A stretch of 48,837 nucleotides of DNA from NCBI GenBank assembly GCA_016200545.1, contig JACQEO010000023.1:1-48837 (forward strand), given 5' to 3'. The notes beneath the pieces are model-generated. The model saw only the letters and a list, made by a program, of their open reading frames with translations. It did not search any database and had not been told where the DNA came from. Shown piece by piece: positions 1-8,732 of the stretch. Each line of letters starts with the position of its first letter. The first letter of the stretch is position 1. Both the position numbers and the translations under genes were made by a program. The stretch comes from Deltaproteobacteria bacterium (lineage in GTDB: Bacteria > Desulfobacterota > Binatia > UTPRO1).

Positions 1-102
1 CCACTCGAGGTAGTCCAGGCAGTCCGCATCGGTCGAGAACCAGGCCAAGAACTCGCCGGTGGATCTTGGGTAGCGCACGCTCGCCAGCGGGGCCGAGGTC
101 AC
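1..102 (-). CDS. IS1595-family transposase, N-terminal part only (runs off the window)
   Basis: The first 102 bases of the reverse strand read as 34 codons without a stop from a GTG start at 102. The product contains YPRSTGEFLAWF and then DCLDYLEW, the stretch that opens IS1595-type transposases before their zinc-ribbon. An ATG eight bases upstream is followed by an in-frame stop after three codons, so GTG is the better start, with a GAGG just before it. The rest lies outside the window, so intactness cannot be judged. It places a mobile element next to the TIR-like gene. Confidence 0.6.
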   Translation of the reverse strand, partial: MTSAPLASVRYPRSTGEFLAWFSTDADCLDYLEW

Positions 103-120
103 CGCCTCATCTTACTCCGC

Positions 121-1281
121 TTAGATGGATACCCCAAAGGTGGCTTTTCCCGTGAGGATGTCCATGTAGCTCTTCGCGGTCGTCCGATTATCCCATGCGC
201 CCTTGAAGTGATCACGTAGGCGCGGCACGTCCTTCTCGAGATTTGTCGCCCACAGATTCGGGCTATACGTTGCCACACGCATCATGTTGTCCACGTCGAA
301 AATGGGCTTTGTCGCCTCCGCCTTGACCAACGCCACGGGCAACTTCCTCGCGATTCGGATGCCTAGCTCGAAGAGGACGTTCGGATTGTGGTCTGTCAAA
401 TCAGCAATGAAGAGATCCGCGTTCAGAAGCTGGTTGATGATTGTCGATTGGATTACGTCGCTGCCTTCCTGCGTAGCCGTCTCAACCGCGAAGCCCGCTT
501 GATTACCGGCTGGCGTTATCACCGATCGCAAGACCTCTACAAAGAAACCGACAGGACGAAGATCCGTGCCCTTCTCTACGAAGGGCATGATGACGAAGGC
601 TGTGCGATCAAACTTGCCCTTCGGTTCTCCAACGACGCGGATGTCGCTGGGATGATCAACTGTGGCGCTCGGCGTGACGGTGACGCCAGAGCCCAGGCCG
701 TTCTCGATCCCGAGGAACTTGCAGTTCGCCGTAAAGATACTAGTGAAGTCGTCGTGTAGTTCTGGGGAGAGTCCGAAGTCGCCTTGGAGTGTGTTGGCCA
801 AGAACTCCTTCGCGGGTAACTTCGCACTCCCGTAGTGCTCATAAACGCGTTTGAAAATATCGATCGAGAAGAAGGCGTCGATCATCTTCTGCCGTTTTGT
901 GTTCTCATCACCAGCGAACGTCAGTTCTCGTCCGAGGGGAGTGAGTTCGATTTTTTCGGTGTCGCGCGTGCCAACCGTCAAACCATAGTCTCTCGCCGCC
1001 GAGGCGGCGTAGAAGAATTTGTTATTCCCCTTCACTACACCGAGAGATGCCTTCGCCACGTCCTCCGTCGACCAGGGATTTCCGTTGTTCTTCTCACGGA
1101 TGGCGAAAGGGATCTTGAGCGCCTCTTCAAGAGTTCTCCATGGGAATGGCCGGGGCCCCCGCTTCGTAGTCGCCCTCTTTGCACCCGGCTTCTTCGTGGT
1201 CTTCTTCTTCCGACTGCTTCTGCTCCGGGCGGCCTTCTTCGTGGCAGGCTTCTCTGTCGTTTTGCCGTCGTCTTCGCTCAT
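121..1281 (-). CDS. TIR / nucleoside-deoxyribosyltransferase-like protein with a basic N-terminal tail
   Basis: 386 residues. The ATG at 1281 was chosen because AGAGGTG lies about five bases upstream; an ATG at 1332 has no such site. Residues 1-42 are almost entirely Lys/Arg/Thr/Ser, a flexible basic tail. Residues 45-200 look like a winged-helix-type region (resembling DUF5343-like proteins, uncertain). Residues 225-345 carry AFVIMPF at 228-234, then NADLFIADLT and NPNVLFELG around 287-307. This pattern is typical of the nucleoside 2-deoxyribosyltransferase/TIR-like fold, where the Glu (here E305) is the expected catalytic residue. Related domains act as nucleotide- or NAD-processing effectors in anti-phage systems. 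That role is inferred here, not shown. The neighbouring IS1595 fragment fits an accessory locus. No partner gene is visible on its right, and the left side is cut off. Confidence 0.6.
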   Translation of the reverse strand: MSEDDGKTTEKPATKKAARSRSSRKKKTTKKPGAKRATTKRGPRPFPWRTLEEALKIPFAIREKNNGNPWSTEDVAKASLGVVKGNNKFFYAASAARDYGLTVGTRDTEKIELTPLGRELTFAGDENTKRQKMIDAFFSIDIFKRVYEHYGSAKLPAKEFLANTLQGDFGLSPELHDDFTSIFTANCKFLGIENGLGSGVTVTPSATVDHPSDIRVVGEPKGKFDRTAFVIMPFVEKGTDLRPVGFFVEVLRSVITPAGNQAGFAVETATQEGSDVIQSTIINQLLNADLFIADLTDHNPNVLFELGIRIARKLPVALVKAEATKPIFDVDNMMRVATYSPNLWATNLEKDVPRLRDHFKGAWDNRTTAKSYMDILTGKATFGVSI

Positions 1282-1601
1282 CCGGCACCTCTTACTTCCG
1301 CGATCCCTATTCTCGCAGGGGCTTCTCCGCATAGCGCGGTGAATGTACCTTCATCTCCACAGCGTCCGATTGTCGAATGCTGAAGTCGTGTCCTTCGTCG
1401 CCTCGGCGAGGTCGGCAGCGTCATGGTGGTGTAGACGGGATCGAGCAGGCGCAGTGGCGGGCGATGTCGCGAGAGCAGGTCGGGCGTCTCTGCTACGGAG
1501 CCGGCTCCCGCCGCAGAATCACCCGAGAGAATCGACTGCGGCGCGACGCTCGGCATGGCGCGCGGAATATAGGTGACGCGCGAACGAGGCCTCAAGGGCG
1601 A
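1282..1601. other. Intergenic stretch without a recognisable gene
   Basis: About 320 bases lie between the start of the TIR-like gene and the end of the HNH gene. Short open frames exist on both strands, but none has a recognisable protein, a ribosome site, or a composition like its neighbours. The TIR-like gene's promoter should lie here; no clear hexamers were found. Confidence 0.4.
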
Positions 1602-3573
1602 TCACTGTCTCGATTTGGAGCAGTCGAGCGCGAGCGACTCGTCTTCGTACCGATCACCGACGAGCCGCAACAACGACGGCCCATCACTACGCACCCCGAG
1701 TTCCCACCACATCCCCGCCGGCGCCTTGCCCGACGCACGCACCCACCCCTCATGAATCCCGTGCAGGTGATGCCCCGCGCACAACGTGACGCGATTGGTG
1801 CGCGCGTTGTTGCCGCCGCGCGATCGGAAGATCACGTGATGATCGTGGAGATTCCGCCGCGAGCCGCACGCCGGCACGGCGCAGCGCCAGCCGTCGCGCG
1901 CAAAAATCGGATCGCGGTGGCGCGGGAGACGTTCCCATTCGGCCTTCACGTGCTCGAGGAGGTCGACGAGGCCCGTCCACGCTGGTGTCAGCGGCGGGTG
2001 GAACGCGGCGACGGCGGCGCGGAGCAGCGCGACGACGGTCGCGGGGCCGCGGACGACGATCTCGGCGGTGAGCTCCTCATCGAGGGGCGCACGCATTTGC
2101 CGCGACGGGACGACGAGCGGCGCGCCGTGAGTCGGCGGCGCGACCGCGGTGGGCGACGGGGCGGCGTCGCGGACGTCGAGGGCCCAGGCGACCTCGTCGG
2201 CGAGGCGGCGTAGGGTCACCTCGGAGGCGCGCTCGATCCAGGCGTCGCGGTCGTGATCGCCGACGACGGGAGCGATCGTCAGCGCGCGGAGCGTGGAGAG
2301 GGTGCCGGCGCGGTACGCCTCCATGAGGGCCGGGGGAGGCCCAGGTCTTGCGCTCGATCGCGACGAGGAGGCCGGCGGTGCGCGTGGAGATGCCGAGGCG
2401 CTCGCGGACGTACGTCGACCAGGAGGCGAAGCCGAAGAGGGTGTGGAGTCGGCAATCGAGGATCAAGCGCAGCAGGCGACCGAGCTGCCAGTCGACGCGG
2501 TGGAGAGCGTGGACGGCGGCGCCCATGCGATGGTCGAGCGTGTGGGGGTCGCAGGCGGCGACGTCGTGGGCGAGGCGCTCGACGTCTTCTGGGAGGGCTT
2601 CGACGACGCGCGACCAATCGATCGTGTCGAAGGCGGAGCACGCGGTGAACGCGGCGTGAGTCTCATCGGGGTTGGCGGCGGCGCGCGGCGACGGCGGACG
2701 CGGGATGTCGGCGTCGGGTGGCAACGCGGTGTGGTGAGCCGGCGCGGAGAGGCTCTCGGCGGCGATCGCTTCGGCGGCGCGCCACGGCGCGAGCGGCTCG
2801 CCGGCGACGCGGCGGGCGAGCTCGATGGCCCCGCGCCAGAGGGGCGGAACCCAGCGTGGGCAGCGGAGGCGGAACGTCACCTCGGGCTCGCCGTCGATGG
2901 TGCGACCGCTCTCGGCGCATTCGTCGAGGGCGGTGTCGACGGCGAGACCGGCGCCGGGCGGGAGCGGCGGCGCGGATGCCGCAAGGGGCGGGGCCGGCGC
3001 TGCAACCGGCGGCGCCGCGACCCCGAGCGGCAGCGCCGATCCTGGAACCGGCGGCGCGGCGACCTGATCATCTACCCGCCCGCGTTGTCGGGCCTCGCGG
3101 ATCACGGCCTCGAGAGCGCGCACCGTACGATCGCGGGCGATCGCAAGCCACGCGGCTTCCGTCTCCGGGCGCGCGACGGCGACCAACAAGCGTGCCTGCG
3201 TCCACGAGAGCGTGCCCTCGTCGAACGCGGCGGCGAGCCCCGGCAGCTCGCGCAACGCGCCGACAACTTGGGCGGCGGATTGCAGCTCTCGCCCCGAGAG
3301 GCCGAGACGCTCGCGCGCGTAGTCGTCGACGCGCACGAAGCCGAGGGTATGCTGCGCGCGGCGACGGAGGAAGTCCGACGCGAGCGTGCCGAGCACACGG
3401 CGGCAGCGTGACTCCTGGGAGGAGAGGCGACGGAGATAGCCATCGAGGACGAGCGCGGCGTCCGCGCGATCGAGCCGGCGCAGCTCGTCGCGCTCCGGGC
3501 GCTCGAGCAGCTCGGGCGGCACGATCTCGAAGGGCGATCCCGCGGTCGGCGCATTGAAGAGAGCGCCACTCAT
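1602..3573 (-). pseudogene. HNH endonuclease with DUF222-like N-terminal region, broken by one frameshift
   Basis: Two overlapping reverse-strand frames together make one protein. The first (from 3573) has the helical DUF222/13E12-type region and reads through RERLGIS and LLVAIERKTW. The second continues at PALMEAYRAGTLSTLRAL and ends with the HNH nuclease: CAVPACG, DHHVIFRSRGGNN, and LCAGHH. The frame changes near 2330-2340, at a run of five G (2332-2336). This could be a real mutation or a homopolymer sequencing error. The part of the first frame beyond this point is Arg-rich out-of-frame sequence. The ATG at 3573 sits seven bases after a strong sigma70-like promoter. Family members are often repetitive mobile-type nucleases of unknown role. 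Confidence 0.75.
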
Positions 3574-3580
3574 AGGGCGA

Positions 3581-3609
3581 AGAATAAGCGAAAGGTGTCG
3601 CGATGTCAA
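3581..3609 (-). promoter_or_regulatory. Sigma70-type promoter of the HNH gene, probably leaderless
   Basis: On the reverse strand TTGACA (3609-3604) and TATTCT (3586-3581) are separated by exactly 17 bases. Only seven bases (3574-3580) lie between TATTCT and the ATG at 3573. Transcription would therefore start at or next to the first base of the start codon, giving an mRNA without a leader. No Shine-Dalgarno site is present, which agrees. Confidence 0.65.
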
Positions 3610-3656
3610 GAGAAAAACAGAATTACTCGGAAGCAGTTTCGTATATTGTTTGCCCT

Positions 3657-3842
3657 ATGAGTCGCGTTTGGATGATTACGTCGGCGAGGGACGCGGCCGC
3701 AGTCGTCCGTCTCGGGGAGGAGGAGCATGCGATCGCCGCGGGCGATATCGTCTACGTCTCCCCGAACGAGATCCATCAGTTCAAGAACCCCGGCCCGGAG
3801 ATCCTCGGTTTCCTCTGCGTGGTCCCGTCGGCACATCATTGA
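3657..3842 (+). pseudogene. C-terminal remnant of a cupin-domain protein
   Basis: This frame encodes about 61 residues matching only the second half of a small cupin. RLGEEEHAIAAGDIVYV is followed by the second metal-site motif, PNEIHQFKNPG, with its His and Asn at the usual spacing, then LGFLCVVP and a stop. The first cupin motif with its metal-binding HxH and Glu is missing; upstream DNA is instead the HNH promoter region. An in-frame ATG exists at 3603, but the homologous part starts near 3657. It is best read as a truncated gene. Confidence 0.5.
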
Positions 3843-3875
3843 CTCCGTTTCGCGAACGATAGTACACGGCGCGGC

Positions 3876-4628
3876 ATGAGCATGAAGGCTCCCGGGAAGC
3901 GTCATCGGGGAGCGGCTCTCATCGTCGCGGCTGTGGTCCTCTGGTGCTTCAACAACCCTGCCACGATCAGCTCCGCGACCGACCCTACCCTCGATCACTT
4001 CGAGTGCTACTGGATCACTCACAATAAAACGAACATCGTCGTGAGCCTGGTCTCTCGGTTCGAGTCCAGCACCGCGACGTTGGCGAAGGCGAAGCGCCTC
4101 TGCCTTCCGGCAGACCAAAATGGCGAGGACCCCTCGGCGCCGACTCACCCGGAGCATCTGGTCTCCTATCTGTTGAGGGGCGTCGTGGACACCACCAAGT
4201 TCGAGAGCGTGCACGTGAACGTGAACAACGAGTTCGGCACGTTCGGCGTCCAGATAGTCCGGTCGAATTTCCTGCTCGTACCCTCGTCCGCAAGCCTGAG
4301 CAGTCCGCCACCACCGCTCTCCTCGTCGACGCTCGACACCTTCGAGTGCTACGCAGTCAAAGTCGGGCCGCGGTTGCTCGATGGCCACGTGATGATCGAG
4401 GACGAGCTCGGAACGCACCAGGAGGTCATCCGCAAGGTCCATCTGCTCTGCGTCCCGGTGGACGAGAACGGCGGGGGGGTCGTCAACCCCGCGGCCGCGC
4501 TGATGTGCTTCAAGACCAAGCTCCCCGAACTGCTCGGCCCCGTGTTCGCCAACAATCAGTTTGGTTCCCAGACGTTCCAACAGTTGCGGCACCAGACCGA
4601 CTTGTGCGTGCCCTCGACGATTTCCTGA
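3876..4628 (+). CDS. Exported protein with two DUF7450-like repeats
   Basis: 250 residues. A basic N-terminus (KAPGKRHRG) and a hydrophobic stretch (about residues 12-27) form a signal peptide. The mature part holds two copies of one domain of about 100 residues. Each starts with a DxFECY motif (LDHFECYWI near 40, LDTFECYAV near 152) and carries a 'hxxKxhxLCxPxxxNG' segment (KAKRLCLPADQNG, RKVHLLCVPVDENG). The second copy ends in DLCVPS. This resembles the DUF7450 type found in secreted proteins of environmental bacteria; its function is unknown. It ends seven bases from the convergent membrane-protein gene. An internal ATG two codons in is an equally possible start. Confidence 0.6.
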   Translation: MSMKAPGKRHRGAALIVAAVVLWCFNNPATISSATDPTLDHFECYWITHNKTNIVVSLVSRFESSTATLAKAKRLCLPADQNGEDPSAPTHPEHLVSYLLRGVVDTTKFESVHVNVNNEFGTFGVQIVRSNFLLVPSSASLSSPPPPLSSSTLDTFECYAVKVGPRLLDGHVMIEDELGTHQEVIRKVHLLCVPVDENGGGVVNPAAALMCFKTKLPELLGPVFANNQFGSQTFQQLRHQTDLCVPSTIS

Positions 4629-4635
4629 CCATCGT

Positions 4636-6636
4636 CTACATCGTGTACGGCTCGCCGCCGTAGGCCGAGTGTTGCAGCAGGGCCGCGATGCCCATCCCGA
4701 TCTCCCATTGCTCGCGCGCGGCGGTGGCGGCCTCGCGCTCCCGCCCGGCCGCCTGTAGAAGAGCGGCGAGCACCTGGAGGAGAGTGCGCCGAGCCCGCAA
4801 CATCTCCACGGCGTTGGGGGCATCGGTTGGCAGCGCCGCCAACCGGCGGTGCTCCGCCTCGAGGTACGCAAGCGCCTCGGCGCGCGGGATGCGATCGGCG
4901 AGCGCCAGGTCGCCGAGCACGGAGTAGGCCATGCCCGACGGCCGGAGCGCGGTCGCGGCCCGAGCCGCGGCGTCGACGTCCGATGTTTCGGCCGCGACCG
5001 CAGGCGATGCCAGGTACATGGCGCGGCTCAAGGCGGCGCTGGCCTCGTCCGGGTAGCGAAGGACGCCACGCGCGGCGCGCGCCGTGAGCGCTGCGGTTTC
5101 CGCGGCGTGCGTGTCGGCGAGGACGGCGTGACGGCCGTCACAGTAGACGAAGGCCCAGCGCGGCTCGTCGCCGTAGACGAGCGCGCCGAGGAGCGCCGAG
5201 TACTTGGCGATCAGCGGCAGAGCCGCGACGCGCACTCCGAGCGCGTCGAGCCGTGCCGCCGTCGACGCGTTTCCAACGAGTAGCTCCTGCTCGAGTCGAT
5301 ACGTGCTCTCGTCGTAGACCTGCTGCGCTCGGCCGCCGATGAGGAAGCGCAGACCGGTGCCCTGCCAACGGAGAAACCCCTCCCACTCCCAGGCGGTGAA
5401 CGCCGCGCCGGCGATGGCGTTGGCGTCGAGGAAGCGGGCAACCCCCTGCGGCGTCGAGCCGGTCATGCGGGTGAAGAGCGACTCGCGTGGAAAGGCGGGG
5501 TTGTCCGGCCGGTACCGCAGCACGAGCGGTCCCGCGACCAGGATCGGCCCGGCGAGGAGGGCGGCGGCGAGCACGAGGGTCGGCCAGCGCCGTCGCCGAC
5601 CGACGAGCTCTTGCAGCTCGCCTGCGAGCAGGGGAGCGAGGAGGACGATCGCGAACGGAATGAATCGGCGCGCCCGCACGGCCATCGCGACCAGGAGGAC
5701 CGCGCTGCACGCGTCGAAGAGCGTCATCGCGAGCGCGTCGGGCGCGCGCTCGACGGCACGCCGTCCGGATCGGAGCGCCGCAACGGCCCGCAGCAGCGTC
5801 ACCCCGGCGAGGATCCCGACGAACAGCAGGAACTCCCAGATCGTGCCGAAGGCGTTCGGCGTGGCGCCGAACACGGGCTCCCACTCGGCGACCGTCTGCC
5901 AGAGCGGGCTCTCGGCGACGACGAGCGGGTGCGTCAGGTTGGCGATGGGGAACGGGGTGGCGAGCGCCGCCAGGGCGACGGCGGTGACGGTCGCGGCGAA
6001 CAGCGGCGCGGCGCGCCGGCACGCCGCCGTCATCCCGTCGCGGCGCGCCTGCGCCATCAGGACGGCGCCCGTCCAAAGGATGAGCAAGACGAGCGCGAGC
6101 GTGAACCCGCCGTGGACGTTCGCCCACAGCGCCACGATCGCGACGACGAGCCAGACCCGCCCCGGCGCGGCGCGCGTACGCTCGAGCGCCCACAGAAAGA
6201 GCGGCGCCAGCGCGAGGCTCACGAGATTCGGCCGCAGCTCGAGGTAGCTCCGGCAGGCGCCGACTGCGCCCGCGGCGACCACCAGGGCGAGAAGCGGGTC
6301 CACGCCGCGTTCACGACACGCCCACGCGAGCCCGGCGAGCACCGCGACCAGGAGGAGCGCCTTCAGGACGAGCAGACCGGCGTCGCCGAAGACGGCGTGG
6401 GTGCCGTAGAGCAGCAGATGCGCGCCCCAGTTCTGGTCCAGCCAGACGCGCCCCCCGGTCGTGAACGCCCAGTCGTCGGGCGTTCCGAGGCGTCCGGCCA
6501 GAATCTCCCGTCCGCCGGCGAGCGCGATGTAGAGATCGCCGGAGGGCTGCGGCTGCGCCCACACGATCGCGAGGATGAGCACGGTCGTGAGCACGGCGAG
6601 CACATGCCCACCGACGGCGACGGTCGTGGCGGACAC
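4636..6636 (-). CDS. Polytopic membrane protein, GT-C glycosyltransferase-like
   Basis: 666 residues. The first 400 are about ten hydrophobic segments separated by short Arg-rich loops. The last 250 are a soluble, Ala-rich domain. After the first membrane segment come PQPSGDLYIALAGGREILAG and DDWAFTTGGRVWLDQNW, a large first external loop with acidic residues, as in GT-C enzymes and related uncharacterised membrane proteins. WANVHGGF follows in a later loop. The C-terminal part (from RYPDEASAALSRAM) could be a TPR-like helical domain. No catalytic assignment is possible from sequence alone; polyprenyl-phosphate-sugar transfer in the envelope is a guess. It is transcribed alone. Confidence 0.5.
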   Translation of the reverse strand: MSATTVAVGGHVLAVLTTVLILAIVWAQPQPSGDLYIALAGGREILAGRLGTPDDWAFTTGGRVWLDQNWGAHLLLYGTHAVFGDAGLLVLKALLLVAVLAGLAWACRERGVDPLLALVVAAGAVGACRSYLELRPNLVSLALAPLFLWALERTRAAPGRVWLVVAIVALWANVHGGFTLALVLLILWTGAVLMAQARRDGMTAACRRAAPLFAATVTAVALAALATPFPIANLTHPLVVAESPLWQTVAEWEPVFGATPNAFGTIWEFLLFVGILAGVTLLRAVAALRSGRRAVERAPDALAMTLFDACSAVLLVAMAVRARRFIPFAIVLLAPLLAGELQELVGRRRRWPTLVLAAALLAGPILVAGPLVLRYRPDNPAFPRESLFTRMTGSTPQGVARFLDANAIAGAAFTAWEWEGFLRWQGTGLRFLIGGRAQQVYDESTYRLEQELLVGNASTAARLDALGVRVAALPLIAKYSALLGALVYGDEPRWAFVYCDGRHAVLADTHAAETAALTARAARGVLRYPDEASAALSRAMYLASPAVAAETSDVDAAARAATALRPSGMAYSVLGDLALADRIPRAEALAYLEAEHRRLAALPTDAPNAVEMLRARRTLLQVLAALLQAAGREREAATAAREQWEIGMGIAALLQHSAYGGEPYTM

Positions 6637-6780
6637 ACGGCTGATCTAGCGCTCGCCGGCACTGGAGTCCACGACCGCGCGGAATGGGGCGTGCGCCATC
6701 AACTCGCACGACTAGTGCCTCGTCGCTGGCGTCACTCAAGAATCGGGCGTCGGCAGCCGATGATCCTTAGTGGAAGTCCA

Positions 6781-8715
6781 ATGACCTGGTTCGTCGCTCT
6801 CGCCGTGACCCTGGCAATCGCGTTGACGCCACACGTCGCCGGTGCGCAGTCGGGAATGCAGGTCACCCCCGACAGCAAGCGCACGCTCATCAACAAGGAC
6901 GTCGCCGATGAGCGCTGGGCGATCACTCACAACGCGGACGGCAGCGTCACCGGGAACGTCTTCTTTCCCGGCGGCGGTCCCCCGAAATTCGTCTCGTGCC
7001 AGGAGCTCGCGCACACGGGTGGCGACGTCACGTTGACGTGTTCCGGCGCCGACGCCTGCGTGCTCGCTCCCTGCGACGCCGGCGAGTGGGCGTTCATCGC
7101 CCAGGTCACCCTACCGGAGACGTTCTTCGGGCTCGCACCGGTCGTGCCCTTCCTCTCCGTCGACCCGTCGGCGCCCCTCGGCGCCGCCCCGCATACCGTC
7201 ACTGCAGGCGCGGGCATCGCCGGGGACGTCGCGCGCGGCCTGCAGCTGACACCCGAGGGCACGCGAACGTTGATCAACAAGGACATCGGCGGCGAGCGTT
7301 GGACCATCACTCGCAACGGCGACGGCACGGTGACGGGGAACGTCTTTCTGTCGGGCGGAGGCACGCCGAAGTTCGTCTGGTGCAGCGAGAAGAGCGGTGC
7401 CGCCGACGTCGTCGACCTGGCGTGCTTCGGCGCCGATGCGTGCGTGCTCGGCGCCTGTCGGAGCGCGGACTGGCGGTTCATCGCAACCGTGTCGCTGCCG
7501 CGGTCGTTCTTCGCAGCGAGCGACCAGGTCGCGATGGATGCGGTCGTCGCCGCCGTTACGGGCGCGCTCGGCGAGGACGGCGGCTTCGACGCGGTCGCTC
7601 GCGCGCTCGACAAGGGCTACTCGCTCCGCCAAGTGGCACGGGCCGGGCTCACGGGACGGCTGCGTAGCTCGGGCGACATCGTCGACCACGCGGGAGCACT
7701 CGAGCCACCCGCCGGGCCTGCGCTCGGGCTGTTCGACACGGCGAACCTGAGCGCTCTCCGCAGCACCCCAGGGGCCACGCTCGACGAGATGCGCGAGGAG
7801 TTCCGAGGCAAGGCCGGCGAGTTCGGCCTAGGGATGCTCTTCCTACTCACGGAGCTCGTCCAGGAGGGATACCCCGTCGATCAGATCGTCGAGCACCTCG
7901 CCCTCGGCGGAGGACTCGGGTTCGTCGATCCCCCACCCCCGTTCCCACCTCCGTTTGGTCTCCCCTTCCCTGACCCGCCCCTCTCATTGTTGGACGAGCA
8001 TGGAGAGCGGGTCCCCCCGGAGAAGGCGAGTGACGGCGCGGTGGCGCCGCCGCCACACACACAACCATCGCCCACTCCCGTCCCGACTCCGACGCCGCCG
8101 GCGTCGATCTGCGGCAACGGCGACGTCGAGAGCGGCGAGCAGTGTGACGGCCTCGATCTCGACGGTTGGACCTGTGAGGCCATGGGATTCAACCAGGGCA
8201 CGCTCCGCTGCACGGCCGGGTGCGGCCTCGACACGCGCGAGTGCAGCTGGATCCCGCCCGACAATTGCGGCAACGGCCTGATCGACGCCCATGAGGACTG
8301 CGACGGCGCCAACCTTCAAGGTTTCACGTGCGCCGAGATTTTCGCCGGCTTGGACGTCGGCGGGCCGCTCGGCTGCAAGGCCGACTGCACGTTCGATACC
8401 AGCGGCTGCCAGTCGTGCCCCGGCGAAATCGAGTGCGAAGGACTGTGCGCGCCGATCGGCGCCGACTGCTGCGAAGGCCTGGGCGGATGGTGCGCGCCCG
8501 GCTCCGTCTGTACCGGGACCAACACCTGTTGTCCCGCCGACAGACCACAGTTCTGCGGTGCGGTCTGCGTCCCTCCCGACCGCGTCTGCTGCCCCGACGG
8601 CGGTGCGTGCCCGGCGAATTCAGTCTGCGCCGGCGGTGGGCACTGCTGCCCGGCGGGGTTCCCCATCTATTGCGCGAGTGTCTCCGGTTGCATCGATTTC
8701 GGTCCGTGCCCGTAG
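6781..8715 (+). CDS. Secreted Cys-rich protein with two RTLINKD repeats and Cys-rich C-terminal modules
   Basis: 644 residues. The ATG at 6781 is preceded by GGAAG and followed by a clean signal peptide (FVALAVTLAIALTPHVAGAQ). The frame stays open far upstream, but that part is antisense to the membrane-protein gene. The first module occurs twice (about residues 22-120 and 155-245). Each copy has RTLINKD, ERW-IT, DG-VTGNVF, GGG-PKFV and GADACVL with paired Cys. A helical region follows (AVVAAVTGALGEDGGF onward), then a Pro-rich linker, then Cys-rich repeats starting CGNGDVESGEQCDG and CGNGLIDAHEDCDG, as in myxobacterial surface proteins. The last 100 residues are a dense series of C, CC and CxxxC pairs. 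Probably a cell-surface or extracellular protein; ligand unknown. Confidence 0.65.
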   Translation: MTWFVALAVTLAIALTPHVAGAQSGMQVTPDSKRTLINKDVADERWAITHNADGSVTGNVFFPGGGPPKFVSCQELAHTGGDVTLTCSGADACVLAPCDAGEWAFIAQVTLPETFFGLAPVVPFLSVDPSAPLGAAPHTVTAGAGIAGDVARGLQLTPEGTRTLINKDIGGERWTITRNGDGTVTGNVFLSGGGTPKFVWCSEKSGAADVVDLACFGADACVLGACRSADWRFIATVSLPRSFFAASDQVAMDAVVAAVTGALGEDGGFDAVARALDKGYSLRQVARAGLTGRLRSSGDIVDHAGALEPPAGPALGLFDTANLSALRSTPGATLDEMREEFRGKAGEFGLGMLFLLTELVQEGYPVDQIVEHLALGGGLGFVDPPPPFPPPFGLPFPDPPLSLLDEHGERVPPEKASDGAVAPPPHTQPSPTPVPTPTPPASICGNGDVESGEQCDGLDLDGWTCEAMGFNQGTLRCTAGCGLDTRECSWIPPDNCGNGLIDAHEDCDGANLQGFTCAEIFAGLDVGGPLGCKADCTFDTSGCQSCPGEIECEGLCAPIGADCCEGLGGWCAPGSVCTGTNTCCPADRPQFCGAVCVPPDRVCCPDGGACPANSVCAGGGHCCPAGFPIYCASVSGCIDFGPCP

Positions 8716-8732
8716 CGGGCTCGTCACCACGA

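Noticed and set aside
2293..3411. Large forward-strand open frames over the HNH gene
   Set aside because: They are Gly/Arg-rich mirror frames of high-GC coding DNA, with no domain.
5611..6780. Upstream extension of the Cys-rich secreted protein to 1034 residues
   Set aside because: The extension is antisense to the well-supported membrane protein, is Arg/Asp-rich, and would bury the signal peptide that starts at 6781.
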